DNA of 20,512 nt. It comes from Bacteroidaceae bacterium (GTDB taxonomy: Bacteria > Bacteroidota > Bacteroidia > Bacteroidales > Bacteroidaceae). A program made the position numbers and the translations under genes. Shown here in pieces: positions 1 through 7,524 of this stretch (position 1 is its first letter; each line of letters starts with the position of its first letter). The stretch covers positions 1-20,512 of the forward strand of contig JABUUA010000010.1 of the NCBI GenBank assembly GCA_021443405.1. Direction: 5' to 3'. The notes below the pieces were generated by a model that searched no databases, had not been told where the DNA came from, and worked only from the letters and a program-made list of their open reading frames with translations.

Positions 1-1014
1 GCCGAGGCCACCTTCTACCAGCCCACCGAACTGGTGGTTGGCAACACCTACGAGGCAGGCATCCGCGAGGAAGGCTACTACTACTACACCTTCACTCCCA
101 CCACCGACGGTTGCGTAACGCTCAACCCCAACTCTGAAATCTACAACATCATGGTTACTACCGGCAACTTCATGATGAACGCAGAGGAAGACGAGGATAT
201 GGACGAAGCCGTTGAGGTAGAGACCTACTCTATCGCTGTGGAGACCGACGACGAAGAGGACGAAATCGACGAAGAGTTCGGCTGGGGCTGGGGCAGCACG
301 CTGTCTAAGACCGCTTGGAACGTCAAGGCCGGTGAGACCTACTACGTAATGATGCTGGGCGGTATGGAAGGCACTACCTTCACCGTAGAGTGGAGCGACG
401 AGCCTTACGTTCCCACCTACGAGCTCGGTCACGACAAGAACCCCATCAACCTGAACGAGAACAACAACACCTGGACTTGGGTTTCTGCCGACCAGGAGGG
501 TAACCACACTCGCGACGACATGGAATTCGGTTACGAGTACTACACCTGGACTGCTGAGGCCAGCGGCTTCATCCTGCTCCAGCACGCTGGTTCTTGCGAC
601 CACTTCCACGTTGGTGAGGGCGGTCTGTACGACGACTGGAAGTACTACGAAGGTCCTGCGGCTAACGTCATCATGCAGCCCACTCCTTACGGCGAGGTTA
701 GCACGGTAGAGAACTGGAAGGACAACACCTCTTACTCAGTTGTTGAGGTGGAGGCTGGCGAAACCTACTACATCGCCACCGACACTCCCGCCTTCGGCTT
801 CATCTACAACGAGGCATACTCAGAGGTTGTCCTGACCCTGACCTACTTCGCTACGCTCGAGGAGCTCTACGCTGCTCTCAACGGCGAGGACGGCATCAAC
901 AGCATCGATGCAGACGGCAACAAGGTTATCTATAACCTCGGCGGTACCCGCATCCAGAAGGCTGTGAAGGGTGTGAACATCATCAACGGCAAGAAAGTCA
1001 TGGTGAAGAAGTAA
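1..1014 (+). CDS. Secreted acidic beta-sandwich protein, C-terminal part (5' end outside window)
   Basis: The frame is open from base 1 and ends at TAA 1012-1014, so about 337 C-terminal residues are visible and the true start lies upstream. Two related modules can be seen. Each has an aromatic strand (YYYYTFTP near residue 28; YEYYTWTA near 183) followed later by an AGETYY strand (about residues 111 and 255). This pattern resembles the bacterial pre-peptidase C-terminal (PPC) type of beta-sandwich, but that assignment is tentative. Between them is a strongly acidic stretch (about residues 60-93, rich in Glu and Asp). The last 35 residues (IYNLGGTRIQ...GVNIINGKKVMVKK) match the short C-terminal tail found on many exported Prevotella/Bacteroides proteins, thought to act in secretion or anchoring. 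No catalytic motif is visible, and function is unknown. A strong terminator follows 20 nt after the stop. Confidence 0.8.
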   Translation, partial: AEATFYQPTELVVGNTYEAGIREEGYYYYTFTPTTDGCVTLNPNSEIYNIMVTTGNFMMNAEEDEDMDEAVEVETYSIAVETDDEEDEIDEEFGWGWGSTLSKTAWNVKAGETYYVMMLGGMEGTTFTVEWSDEPYVPTYELGHDKNPINLNENNNTWTWVSADQEGNHTRDDMEFGYEYYTWTAEASGFILLQHAGSCDHFHVGEGGLYDDWKYYEGPAANVIMQPTPYGEVSTVENWKDNTSYSVVEVEAGETYYIATDTPAFGFIYNEAYSEVVLTLTYFATLEELYAALNGEDGINSIDADGNKVIYNLGGTRIQKAVKGVNIINGKKVMVKK

Positions 1015-1034
1015 TCACCGACTTCTCAAATCAT

Positions 1035-1065
1035 AGCCCCGAAGGTTCTGCCTTCGGGGCTTTTT
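1035..1065 (+). terminator. Rho-independent terminator after the secreted protein gene
   Basis: A perfect 11-bp stem (AGCCCCGAAGG / CCTTCGGGGCT) with a 5-nt loop TTCTG is followed by a run of five T. It lies 20 nt after the stop codon at 1014 and separates this gene from the FKBP cluster. Confidence 0.93.
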
Positions 1066-1218
1066 CGTGTTTATAAGGAAAGAATTCATGATTCATGCGC
1101 GTGCACGCGTGATTGCAAATTGCAAAAAAAAAGAAAGGGCATGTGAAGTAACCGATGACGTCAACCCAGAAAAACGAAAAAAACAGCCACGGAGCGCACA
1201 AGATACGCAAAAATATAG

Positions 1219-1226
1219 TATCTTTG
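1219..1226 (+). promoter_or_regulatory. Bacteroidetes-type -7 promoter box for the FKBP cluster
   Basis: TATCTTTG fits the Bacteroidetes housekeeping sigma -7 consensus TAnnTTTG. It would start transcription near 1233, about 36 nt before the ATG at 1269. No convincing -33 TTTG element is seen at the usual distance. The 1066-1218 stretch holds no supported gene. It contains two small perfect palindromes, CGCGTGCACGCG (1098-1109) and TGACGTCA (1156-1163), that could be protein-binding sites. Confidence 0.6.
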
Positions 1227-1268
1227 CAGTCTGTATAATAGTTTTATAGATTTTATAAGGTATAAGAG

Positions 1269-1853
1269 ATGGACAAAATCAGCTACGCTTTGGGACTGGG
1301 CATCGGCCAGCAGCTCAAGAGCATGAACATAGACTCGTTCTGCATCGAAGATTTCGCAAAGAGCATCGAAGACGTGATGAAGGGCAACGAACTCGCCATG
1401 AGCTCACGCGACGCTCAGGCACTGCTCAACGAGTATTTCGAGAAGAAACAGGCCGCCGAGGCAGAACAAGCTAAGGACGCCGGTAAGAAATTCCTGGAAG
1501 AAAACGGCCAGCGCGCCGGCGTGGTGACCACCAAGAGCGGTCTCCAATACGAGATTCTGAACGAAGGAACTGGCAAAAGCCCCAAGGCTACCGACAAAGT
1601 GCGCTGCCACTACGAGGGTCGTCTCATCGACGGCACCGTCTTCGACAGCAGCTATCAGCGCAACGAGCCCGCCGACTTCGGACTCAATCAGGTGATTGCC
1701 GGTTGGACCGAGGGCGTGCAACTGATGAAGGAGGGCGCCAAGTACCGCTTCTACATCCCCTATCTGCTGGGCTACGGCGCCCAGGGAGCAGGCGGACAGA
1801 TTCCGCCCTACTCCACCCTCATCTTTGATATCGAGCTCATCAAGGTGCTCTAA
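1269..1853 (+). CDS. FKBP-type peptidyl-prolyl cis-trans isomerase, cytoplasmic, with N-terminal dimerisation domain
   Basis: This 194-residue protein catalyses cis-trans isomerisation of Xaa-Pro bonds and probably acts as a folding chaperone. Residues 1-80 form the helical FKBP_N-type dimerisation arm seen in FklB/FkpA/Mip proteins, starting with the typical ISYALGLGIGQQL. Residues 92-194 are the catalytic FKBP domain. The pocket residues are present: Y115 (HYEG), F125-D126 (VFDSSY), V142-I143 and W146 (QVIAGW), Y169 (GYG) and F186 (LIFDIEL). There is no signal peptide, so a cytoplasmic location is predicted, unlike the next two paralogues. The ATG at 1269 is chosen because the protein starts at the first conserved residues and lies 36 nt after the predicted transcription start. 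It is the first of three consecutive FKBP genes, 34 nt before the second. Confidence 0.93.
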   Translation: MDKISYALGLGIGQQLKSMNIDSFCIEDFAKSIEDVMKGNELAMSSRDAQALLNEYFEKKQAAEAEQAKDAGKKFLEENGQRAGVVTTKSGLQYEILNEGTGKSPKATDKVRCHYEGRLIDGTVFDSSYQRNEPADFGLNQVIAGWTEGVQLMKEGAKYRFYIPYLLGYGAQGAGGQIPPYSTLIFDIELIKVL

Positions 1854-1887
1854 CCGAACAACAATTTATCAATTAATAACAATCCAC

Positions 1888-2754
1888 ATGAAAAAAATCA
1901 CATTCGCAGTTGCTGCCATCATTGCAGCAGTAATGGTTTCTTGCGGCAACGGCACTCCCAAGGCCGACCTCAAGAACGACATCGACACGCTGAGCTATGC
2001 CATCGGCATCACCCAGACTCAGGGCCTGAAGGACTATCTGCAGTACCGCATGGGCGTGGACAGCACCTACATGGACGAGTTCATCAAGGGTCTGAACGAA
2101 GGCGCCAATGCCGGCGACGACAAGAAGAAGCAGGCCTACTACGCAGGTCTTCAGATTGGTCAGCAAATCAGCCAGGGCATGATCAAGAGCATCAACCACG
2201 AACTTTTCGGCGAGGATAGCACACAGACCATCAGCCTCAAGAACTTCATGGCCGGTTTCGTTTGCGGCGCCACCGATGGCAAGGGTCTCATGACCTTCGA
2301 GGAGGCTCAGCAGATCGAGGACACCAAGATGAAGGAAGTGAAGGCGAAGCAGATGGAGATTCAATACGGCGACTGGAAGAAGAAGAACGAGGCTTACATG
2401 GACAGCATCGCCAAGGCTGGCGTAGCCAAGGAACTGGAGAAGGGCGTTTACTACGAGGTAATCACCGAGGGCAGCGGCATCATCCCCGCCGACTCTTCAA
2501 TGGTAAAGGTTCACTATGAGGGCAAGCTCATCGACGGCACTCAGTTCGACAGCAGCTACAACAACCCCGAGCCCACCAAGTTCCACTGCAACCAGGTAAT
2601 TCCCGGTTGGACGCTGGCACTCACCCACATGCCCGTAGGTTCTAAGTGGAAGATTTACATCCCCGCCGAGATGGCTTACCAGGACCGCAACGCCGGCCCC
2701 ATCAAGCCCTTCTCTACGCTGGTATTCACTCTGGAGTTGCTTGGCATCGAATAA
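1888..2754 (+). CDS. FKBP-type peptidyl-prolyl isomerase, lipoprotein
   Basis: This is a 288-residue paralogue of its neighbours. The ATG at 1888 gives a type II signal peptide (MKKITFAVAAIIAAVMVSC) with the lipidated Cys at residue 19, so an envelope lipoprotein is predicted; an upstream in-frame start would bury the signal. The N-terminal domain has the paired helices typical of FKBP_N (DTLSYAIGITQTQGL; YMDEFIKGL). The C-terminal about 95 residues are the FKBP domain (VKVHYEG, TQFDSSY, NQVIPGW, STLVFTLEL). The segment after the conserved Tyr reads AYQDRNAGPIKPFS, where the other two copies have YGAQ or YGSR followed by IPP, so the 80s loop has diverged. Isomerase activity may differ, or the protein may act mainly as a chaperone. 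The stop at 2754 is one base away from the next start, indicating translational coupling. Confidence 0.93.
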   Translation: MKKITFAVAAIIAAVMVSCGNGTPKADLKNDIDTLSYAIGITQTQGLKDYLQYRMGVDSTYMDEFIKGLNEGANAGDDKKKQAYYAGLQIGQQISQGMIKSINHELFGEDSTQTISLKNFMAGFVCGATDGKGLMTFEEAQQIEDTKMKEVKAKQMEIQYGDWKKKNEAYMDSIAKAGVAKELEKGVYYEVITEGSGIIPADSSMVKVHYEGKLIDGTQFDSSYNNPEPTKFHCNQVIPGWTLALTHMPVGSKWKIYIPAEMAYQDRNAGPIKPFSTLVFTLELLGIE

Positions 2755-2755
2755 C

Positions 2756-3652
2756 ATGAAGTCACTCAAATGTCTGGCCATTCTCTTGATGGCGCTCTGC
2801 AGTCTGTCAGTCAGCGCCGCCAAGAAGAAGACCAAGAAGCAACCTGTGGTCGCCAAGGTCGACACCGTAAGCATCGACACGCTCAGTTATGCCTTGGGCA
2901 AGACCAACACCCAAGGGCTGAAGCAATACTTGGCAGCGCGCATGGGTGTCGACACCACCTACATCGCAGATTTCCTGGAGGGTCTCGACTGCACCGAACT
3001 GACCGAAGCCGACCGCAAGGTGAAGGCTCGTCTGTCAGGCATAGAAATCCGCCAGCAGGTGGAGGAACAAATCATTCCCCGAATCGGCAAGCAAGTGTGC
3101 GACACGGTGGACATCATCAACCACGCTCTCTTTCTGGAAGGTTTCCGCGCCGGCATCAGCGGTGAGGACGCTCGCATGGGCCACATCAGCAAGGACAGTC
3201 TCATGACGTTCGTCAACGAGCAAATCGAGCGTCGCACCAACGCCCTCATGGAGACCAAGTACGGCGCCAACCGTCGTGCAGGCGAGGATTTCCTCAAAGC
3301 CAACGCCAAGAACAAGAACGTGAAGGTGACGGCCAGCGGACTGCAATACGAAGTGCTGACCGAAGGAACCGGCGAAATCCCCACGGCCTCACAGAAAGTG
3401 AAGGTCAACTACCGCGGCACATTGCTCGACGGCACCGAATTCGACAGCAGCTACAAGCGCAACCAACCCGCAACGTTCGGTTGCTCGCAAGTCATCAAAG
3501 GCTGGACGGAAGCGCTCACCATGATGCCTGTCGGGTCAAAGTGGAAACTCTACGTTCCACAGGAACTCGCCTACGGCAGTCGGGACAGCGGCAAGATTCC
3601 TCCTTTCAGCATGCTCATCTTCGAGGTGGAATTGCTGGAGATTGTGAAGTAA
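2756..3652 (+). CDS. FKBP-type peptidyl-prolyl isomerase, secreted (periplasmic)
   Basis: This is the third FKBP of the cluster, 298 residues from the ATG at 2756, one base after the previous stop. The N-terminus (MKSLKCLAILLMALCSLSVSA) is a Sec signal peptide with a plausible signal peptidase I site after SVSA or SVSAA, so a soluble periplasmic form is likely. C6 and C15 are not in a lipobox context. The dimerisation domain carries the same signature as the lipoprotein copy (DTLSYALGKTNTQGL...RMGVDTTY). The FKBP domain at the C-terminus keeps VNYRG, EFDSSY, SQVIKGW, AYGSR, IPPFS and LIFEVEL. A lysine-rich stretch (AAKKKTKK) follows the signal. Sequence similarity to the lipoprotein neighbour points to local gene duplication followed by a change of export signal. 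A terminator follows 18 nt downstream. Confidence 0.93.
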   Translation: MKSLKCLAILLMALCSLSVSAAKKKTKKQPVVAKVDTVSIDTLSYALGKTNTQGLKQYLAARMGVDTTYIADFLEGLDCTELTEADRKVKARLSGIEIRQQVEEQIIPRIGKQVCDTVDIINHALFLEGFRAGISGEDARMGHISKDSLMTFVNEQIERRTNALMETKYGANRRAGEDFLKANAKNKNVKVTASGLQYEVLTEGTGEIPTASQKVKVNYRGTLLDGTEFDSSYKRNQPATFGCSQVIKGWTEALTMMPVGSKWKLYVPQELAYGSRDSGKIPPFSMLIFEVELLEIVK

Positions 3653-3670
3653 AGAAACCTTTATAATGAT

Positions 3671-3707
3671 AAAAAGACACGGGAACGTTTGTTTTCGTGT
3701 CTTTTTT
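3671..3707 (+). terminator. Rho-independent terminator after the FKBP cluster
   Basis: AAAAAGACACG (3671-3681) pairs with CGTGTCTTTTT (3696-3706), ending in a T run. It closes the three-gene FKBP unit and, since the stem is A-rich on one side and T-rich on the other, may work in both directions. Confidence 0.85.
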
Positions 3708-3741
3708 GTCGCTTTTCTATGGTCATATAAATAAAATTTGT

Positions 3742-3749
3742 TACTTTTG
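3742..3749 (+). promoter_or_regulatory. Bacteroidetes-type -7 promoter box for the Lrp/AsnC gene
   Basis: TACTTTTG matches TAnnTTTG. Transcription would start near 3756, giving a leader of about 22 nt to the ATG at 3778. That supports 3778 rather than the in-frame ATG at 3763, which would leave almost no leader. No clear -33 element is seen. Confidence 0.6.
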
Positions 3750-3777
3750 CTATCAAATTGAAATGAACAACCGTATC

Positions 3778-4272
3778 ATGGAAAAGATTGACAAACTTGA
3801 CAAAGAAATTCTGGAGATTATCTCCAACAACGCCCGCATCCCGTTCAAGGATGTAGCGGCCGACTGCGGCGTGAGCCGTGCCGCCATTCACCAGCGCGTC
3901 CAGCGTCTCATCGACATGGGCGTGATTGTAGGCAGCGGTTACCACGTCAACCCCGCCAGTCTGGGCTACAACACTTGCACCTACGTGGGCATCACGCTGG
4001 AGCGCGGTTCCATGTATCAGCGTGTGTGCAACGAGTTCAGCAAGATTCCCGAAATCGTGGAGTGCCACTTCACCACGGGTCCCTACACCATGCTCATCAA
4101 GCTCTACGCACGGGACAATGCGCATCTGATGGAACTGCTCAACAACCGTCTGCAGGAAATCGAGGGCGTCATCTCCACCGAAACACTGATTTCCCTGAAA
4201 CAAAGCATCAAGAAAGAAGTGCCCATCGGCGCTGTTCACAAAGAGATAGCCCCATCATTGGACGAAGCATAA
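3778..4272 (+). CDS. Lrp/AsnC-family transcriptional regulator
   Basis: This 164-residue protein has an N-terminal winged helix-turn-helix (about residues 5-50; IPFKDVAADCGVSRAAIHQR forms the recognition region). A C-terminal RAM (ligand-sensing) domain follows at about residues 64-140 (TYVGITLERGS; HFTTGPYTMLIKLYA). Lrp-family proteins form dimers to octamers that bend DNA and respond to amino acids. The start at 3778 gives the MEKIDKLDKEIL opening usual for Bacteroidales members; ATG 3763 would add five residues. The stop codon (4270-4272) abuts the ATG of the dipeptidase fusion, so the two are almost certainly co-transcribed. This makes peptide or amino-acid-derived signals plausible ligands, which is an inference. 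The effector cannot be read from the sequence. Confidence 0.92.
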   Translation: MEKIDKLDKEILEIISNNARIPFKDVAADCGVSRAAIHQRVQRLIDMGVIVGSGYHVNPASLGYNTCTYVGITLERGSMYQRVCNEFSKIPEIVECHFTTGPYTMLIKLYARDNAHLMELLNNRLQEIEGVISTETLISLKQSIKKEVPIGAVHKEIAPSLDEA

Positions 4273-6021
4273 ATGCACGACTGGAAAGCTACTTACAACG
4301 GCTTCCACACCTCGTTTCCCGGTTACAAGCGCCGCCCAGTTATCGGCATCTCGGGAAACTTCGGCGAACGAGGCTGCGAACTGGCCGAAGGCTACTACCG
4401 CTCCATCTTGGAGGCGGGCGGAACGCCGTTGGTCATTCCTCCTTATGAGGACGCAGACGCTCTCGTGACCACCTTGGAACACATTGACGCTCTCCTGCTC
4501 TCGGGAGGCGGTGACCTCAATCCGCTCTACCTCGGCGAGGAACCTTCGCCCGCTCTGCACAGCATCTGTCCGCAGCGCGACCTGCCCGAACTACTGCTCA
4601 TCCGTCTGGCTTACGACCGTCAGATTCCCATGCTCGGCATTTGTCGCGGCATTCAAATGTTGGTGGCGGCTCTCGACGGTGAACTTCATCAGGACATCCG
4701 CGAGGGAATGCCGGAGGCACGTCTCCTCAAACACAGTCAAGACTTGCCCCGCGAATATGCCTCTCACACCGTGACACTGGCCAAGGGCAGTCTGTTGCAC
4801 GACATTATGGACAGCGAGCAACTGACCGTCAATTCGTTTCACCATCAAGCCGTCCGAGCAGCAGGTCCGCACTTGCGTGTAGTGGCCGAAGCGCCCGACG
4901 GCGTTATCGAGGCTGTGGAAAGTTGTGAGCACAAGAGCATCCTCGGCGTGCAGTGGCATCCCGAATGTTTCATTCTGCGCGGCGACCGCTCCATGATGCC
5001 GCTCTTCGACTGGCTCGTCAGCGAGGCCGCCAACTATCGTCAGGCTCGTGATTTGCACCACCGCATGCTCACGCTCGACAGTCATTGCGACACACCAATG
5101 GTCTTCCACCAGAATATTCAGTTCCACCAGCGCGACCCGCGCATCTTGGTGGACCTACACAAAATGACCGAGGGAGGACTGGACGCCAGCATCATGGTGG
5201 CGTATCTGCCGCAAGGAGAGCGCGACGACGACACCTTGCTGGCCACGACAGCCAAGACCGAACAAATCATCAACCAGATAGAAACCATGGTGGCCGCCAA
5301 CTGCACGGCCATGGACATTGCCCGCACTCCCGACGACCTTTATCGGCTGAAAGCCTCAGGAAAGCGGGCAGTGATGCTGGGCATCGAGAACGGTTACGCC
5401 ATCGGCCGCGACCTCTCCTTGGTGGAGCACTTCCGCCAACGCGGTGTAGTGTATATGACGCTGTGTCACAACGGCGATAATGACATCTGCGACTCGGCCC
5501 GCGGTCACGGCGAGCACGGCGGTCTGAGCAACTTCGGACGTGAGATCATCGCCGAGATGAACCGTGTGGGGATGATGGTGGATTTGAGCCATGCCGCCGA
5601 GACATCGTTTTGGCAAGCACTGGAATGCAGCTCCACTCCCATCGTGTGCAGTCACTCCAGTTGTCGCGCTCTGTGCGACCATCCGCGCAATCTCACCGAC
5701 GAACAAATGCAAGCATTGGCCCGTAACGGCGGCGTGATGCAAGTAACTTTGTATGAAGGTTTTCTGCGTCGCGACGGAAAAGCCAGCATTCTCGATGCCA
5801 TCGAGCACATTCATCACGCCGTTTCGGTAATGGGCATCGAGCACGTGGGCATCGGCACTGACTTCGACGGCGACGGCGGTGTTCCTGGTGTAGCCAGCGC
5901 CAGCGAACTCATCAATCTCACCCGACGCCTATTGCGAGAACGGTACAGCGAAACGGACTTGCACTTGCTGTGGGGCGAGAATTTCCTGCGCGTGATGCGT
6001 CTTTGTCAACAAGTAAAATGA
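4273..6021 (+). CDS. Fusion: C26 glutamine-amidotransferase-like hydrolase + M19 (renal-type) dipeptidase
   Basis: This 582-residue protein has two enzyme domains. Residues 20-255 are a class I glutamine-amidotransferase-like domain of the PuuD / peptidase C26 family, which hydrolyses gamma-glutamyl bonds. The triad is intact: nucleophile C124 in LGICRGIQ, then H229 and E231 in GVQWHPE. Residues 265-580 are a membrane dipeptidase (M19) domain with the expected zinc ligands and conserved blocks: H271 and D273 (DSHCDTP), E372 (GIENG), H440 (DLSHAAE), H461 (SHSSCRALCDHPRN) and D530 (GIGTDFDG). No signal peptide is seen, so the protein is probably cytoplasmic. A combined role in opening gamma-glutamyl linkages and then cleaving dipeptides, as in glutathione, gamma-Glu-peptide or muropeptide breakdown, is an inference. 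It directly follows the Lrp regulator and is 10 nt upstream of the M28 gene. Confidence 0.92.
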   Translation: MHDWKATYNGFHTSFPGYKRRPVIGISGNFGERGCELAEGYYRSILEAGGTPLVIPPYEDADALVTTLEHIDALLLSGGGDLNPLYLGEEPSPALHSICPQRDLPELLLIRLAYDRQIPMLGICRGIQMLVAALDGELHQDIREGMPEARLLKHSQDLPREYASHTVTLAKGSLLHDIMDSEQLTVNSFHHQAVRAAGPHLRVVAEAPDGVIEAVESCEHKSILGVQWHPECFILRGDRSMMPLFDWLVSEAANYRQARDLHHRMLTLDSHCDTPMVFHQNIQFHQRDPRILVDLHKMTEGGLDASIMVAYLPQGERDDDTLLATTAKTEQIINQIETMVAANCTAMDIARTPDDLYRLKASGKRAVMLGIENGYAIGRDLSLVEHFRQRGVVYMTLCHNGDNDICDSARGHGEHGGLSNFGREIIAEMNRVGMMVDLSHAAETSFWQALECSSTPIVCSHSSCRALCDHPRNLTDEQMQALARNGGVMQVTLYEGFLRRDGKASILDAIEHIHHAVSVMGIEHVGIGTDFDGDGGVPGVASASELINLTRRLLRERYSETDLHLLWGENFLRVMRLCQQVK

Positions 6022-6031
6022 AGAACAAACA

Positions 6032-7057
6032 ATGAATATTCTTTCGATTTCCTCATTCCTCAAGCACATCGCCGGTTCGCTGGCCGTGGTGGCTCTCGCC
6101 AGTTGCGGCAGCAGCACCGGTCGTTCCCAGTCCGGAGCCGACACCATTCCCATGCAGCCCTGCCCCGTATTCTGCGCCGACTCAGCCATGAGTGACATCG
6201 AGGTGCAGTGCTCTTACGGTCCTCGCGTGCTAGGCACCGACGAGGCGAAGTATTGCGGCGACTGGATTGTGCAGAAGTTCCGTAATCTCGGACTCGAGGT
6301 GGAGGAGCAGACCACGACGGTCGCCGTGTACAACGGCACACAACTGCCCGCCCGCAACATCATCGCGCGGCTGAATCCGGACAACATCGACCGCATTCTG
6401 CTGTGCGCTCACTGGGACTCACGCCCCTGGGCCGACAATGATTTGGACGAGAATAACCACCGAACACCCATCCTCGGCGCTAACGACGGCGCAAGTGGCG
6501 TGGCTGTTTTACTGGAATTGGCCCGCGTCATTCAGCAAGATAAAACCATCAAAACCGGCATCGACTTCGTTTGCTTCGACGCTGAGGACTACGGATTCCC
6601 GCAGTGGGCACAGGACGACATTGAAGACACGGAAAGTACTTGGTGCTTAGGTTCGCGCTACTGGGCGGAACAAGCCGCGGCCAACGGCGACTCGGCCCGC
6701 TTCGGCATTTTGCTCGACATGGTGGGAGGTCTCGGAAGTTCTTTTGCCATGGAAGGTTTCAGCAAGCAATATGCCGAGCCGGTCGCCCAGATGTTGTGGC
6801 ACATCGGCCGGCAGATTGGCTACAGCAGTTACTTTCCTCTGAACGATGGTGGTTACATCACTGACGACCATCTGCCCGTCAACCGCATTGCACGCGTGCC
6901 ATGCATCGACGTGATTCCGCACTTCGCCAGCGGTCCAAGTTCGTTCGGTCCCACGTGGCACACAGTGAACGATACGCCGGCTAACATTGACCCCGCCGTG
7001 TTAGAGGCCGTTGGTCAGACCGTGCTACAGATGCTTTACAACGACAACGCTGAATAA
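6032..7057 (+). CDS. M28-family glutaminyl-peptide cyclotransferase-like lipoprotein
   Basis: The 341-residue product starts with a lipoprotein signal (SLAVVALASC, lipid Cys at residue 25), placing it on the periplasmic face of a membrane. The rest is an M28 / glutaminyl cyclase fold: AHWDSR (H127), GANDGASG (D152), FDAEDYG (E185 general base candidate and D186 metal ligand) and TWHTVNDT (H310 metal ligand). These blocks match the type II bacterial glutaminyl cyclases known from Porphyromonas, Tannerella and Prevotella, which convert N-terminal Gln of exported proteins to pyroglutamate using a single Zn. An aminopeptidase activity is the alternative, because M28 peptidases share the fold. The paired Glu-Asp in DAEDYG and the overall similarity to the oral-pathogen enzymes favour the cyclase. 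It lies in a tight run between the dipeptidase fusion (10 nt) and the sufE-like gene (11 nt). Confidence 0.88.
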   Translation: MNILSISSFLKHIAGSLAVVALASCGSSTGRSQSGADTIPMQPCPVFCADSAMSDIEVQCSYGPRVLGTDEAKYCGDWIVQKFRNLGLEVEEQTTTVAVYNGTQLPARNIIARLNPDNIDRILLCAHWDSRPWADNDLDENNHRTPILGANDGASGVAVLLELARVIQQDKTIKTGIDFVCFDAEDYGFPQWAQDDIEDTESTWCLGSRYWAEQAAANGDSARFGILLDMVGGLGSSFAMEGFSKQYAEPVAQMLWHIGRQIGYSSYFPLNDGGYITDDHLPVNRIARVPCIDVIPHFASGPSSFGPTWHTVNDTPANIDPAVLEAVGQTVLQMLYNDNAE

Positions 7058-7068
7058 AACAGAACCCA

Positions 7069-7494
7069 ATGACCATTAACGAAATACAAGACGAAGTTAT
7101 TGAAGAATTTAATGACTTCGACGACTGGATGGACCGCTACCAGCTCTTGATTGACCTGGGCAGCGACCAAGCTCCTCTTCCCGAGCACTACAAGACGGAA
7201 CAAAATCTCATCGATGGCTGTCAGAGCCGCGTTTGGTTGCAGGCCGATCTCGTGAACGGACTTGTTCACTTCCAGGCTGAGAGCGACGCGCTCATTGTGA
7301 AGGGCATTGTCACCCTGCTGTTGCGCGTACTCAACGACCAGACGCCCGACGACATTCTCTATGCCGACCTCTACTTCATCGAGAAAATCGGTCTGCGCGA
7401 ACATCTCTCGCCCACCCGCAGCAACGGTCTTGTGGCGATGCTCAAGCAGATGAAAATCTATGCGTTAGCATTCAAGGCAAGCACACAATCGTAA
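7069..7494 (+). CDS. sufE: SufE-like cysteine desulfuration protein
   Basis: This 141-residue protein carries the SufE signature LIDGCQSRVWL, with the sulfur-accepting cysteine at residue 51. SufE proteins take persulfide sulfur from a SufS-type cysteine desulfurase and pass it to the Fe-S scaffold or other acceptors in the cytoplasm. The length and the N-terminal helix (IQDEVIEEFNDFDDWMDRYQ) agree with the family. No sufS, sufB or sufC is in the window, so it is separated from the main assembly operon. Its place, 11 nt after the M28 gene and 30 nt before a tRNA-dihydrouridine synthase, looks like operon filler rather than a pathway link. Other SufE-like paralogues (CsdE-type) cannot be excluded from sequence alone. 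Confidence 0.92.
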   Translation: MTINEIQDEVIEEFNDFDDWMDRYQLLIDLGSDQAPLPEHYKTEQNLIDGCQSRVWLQADLVNGLVHFQAESDALIVKGIVTLLLRVLNDQTPDDILYADLYFIEKIGLREHLSPTRSNGLVAMLKQMKIYALAFKASTQS

Positions 7495-7524
7495 CGCCGC
7501 GCCACCATTATTAGGGCAGTTACT

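Noticed and set aside
1067..1249. 60-residue plus-strand reading frame between the secreted protein and the first FKBP gene
   Set aside because: It starts with GTG inside the terminator tail, has no recognisable motif, and covers the predicted promoter at 1219-1226. The composition is that of an AT-rich intergenic stretch.
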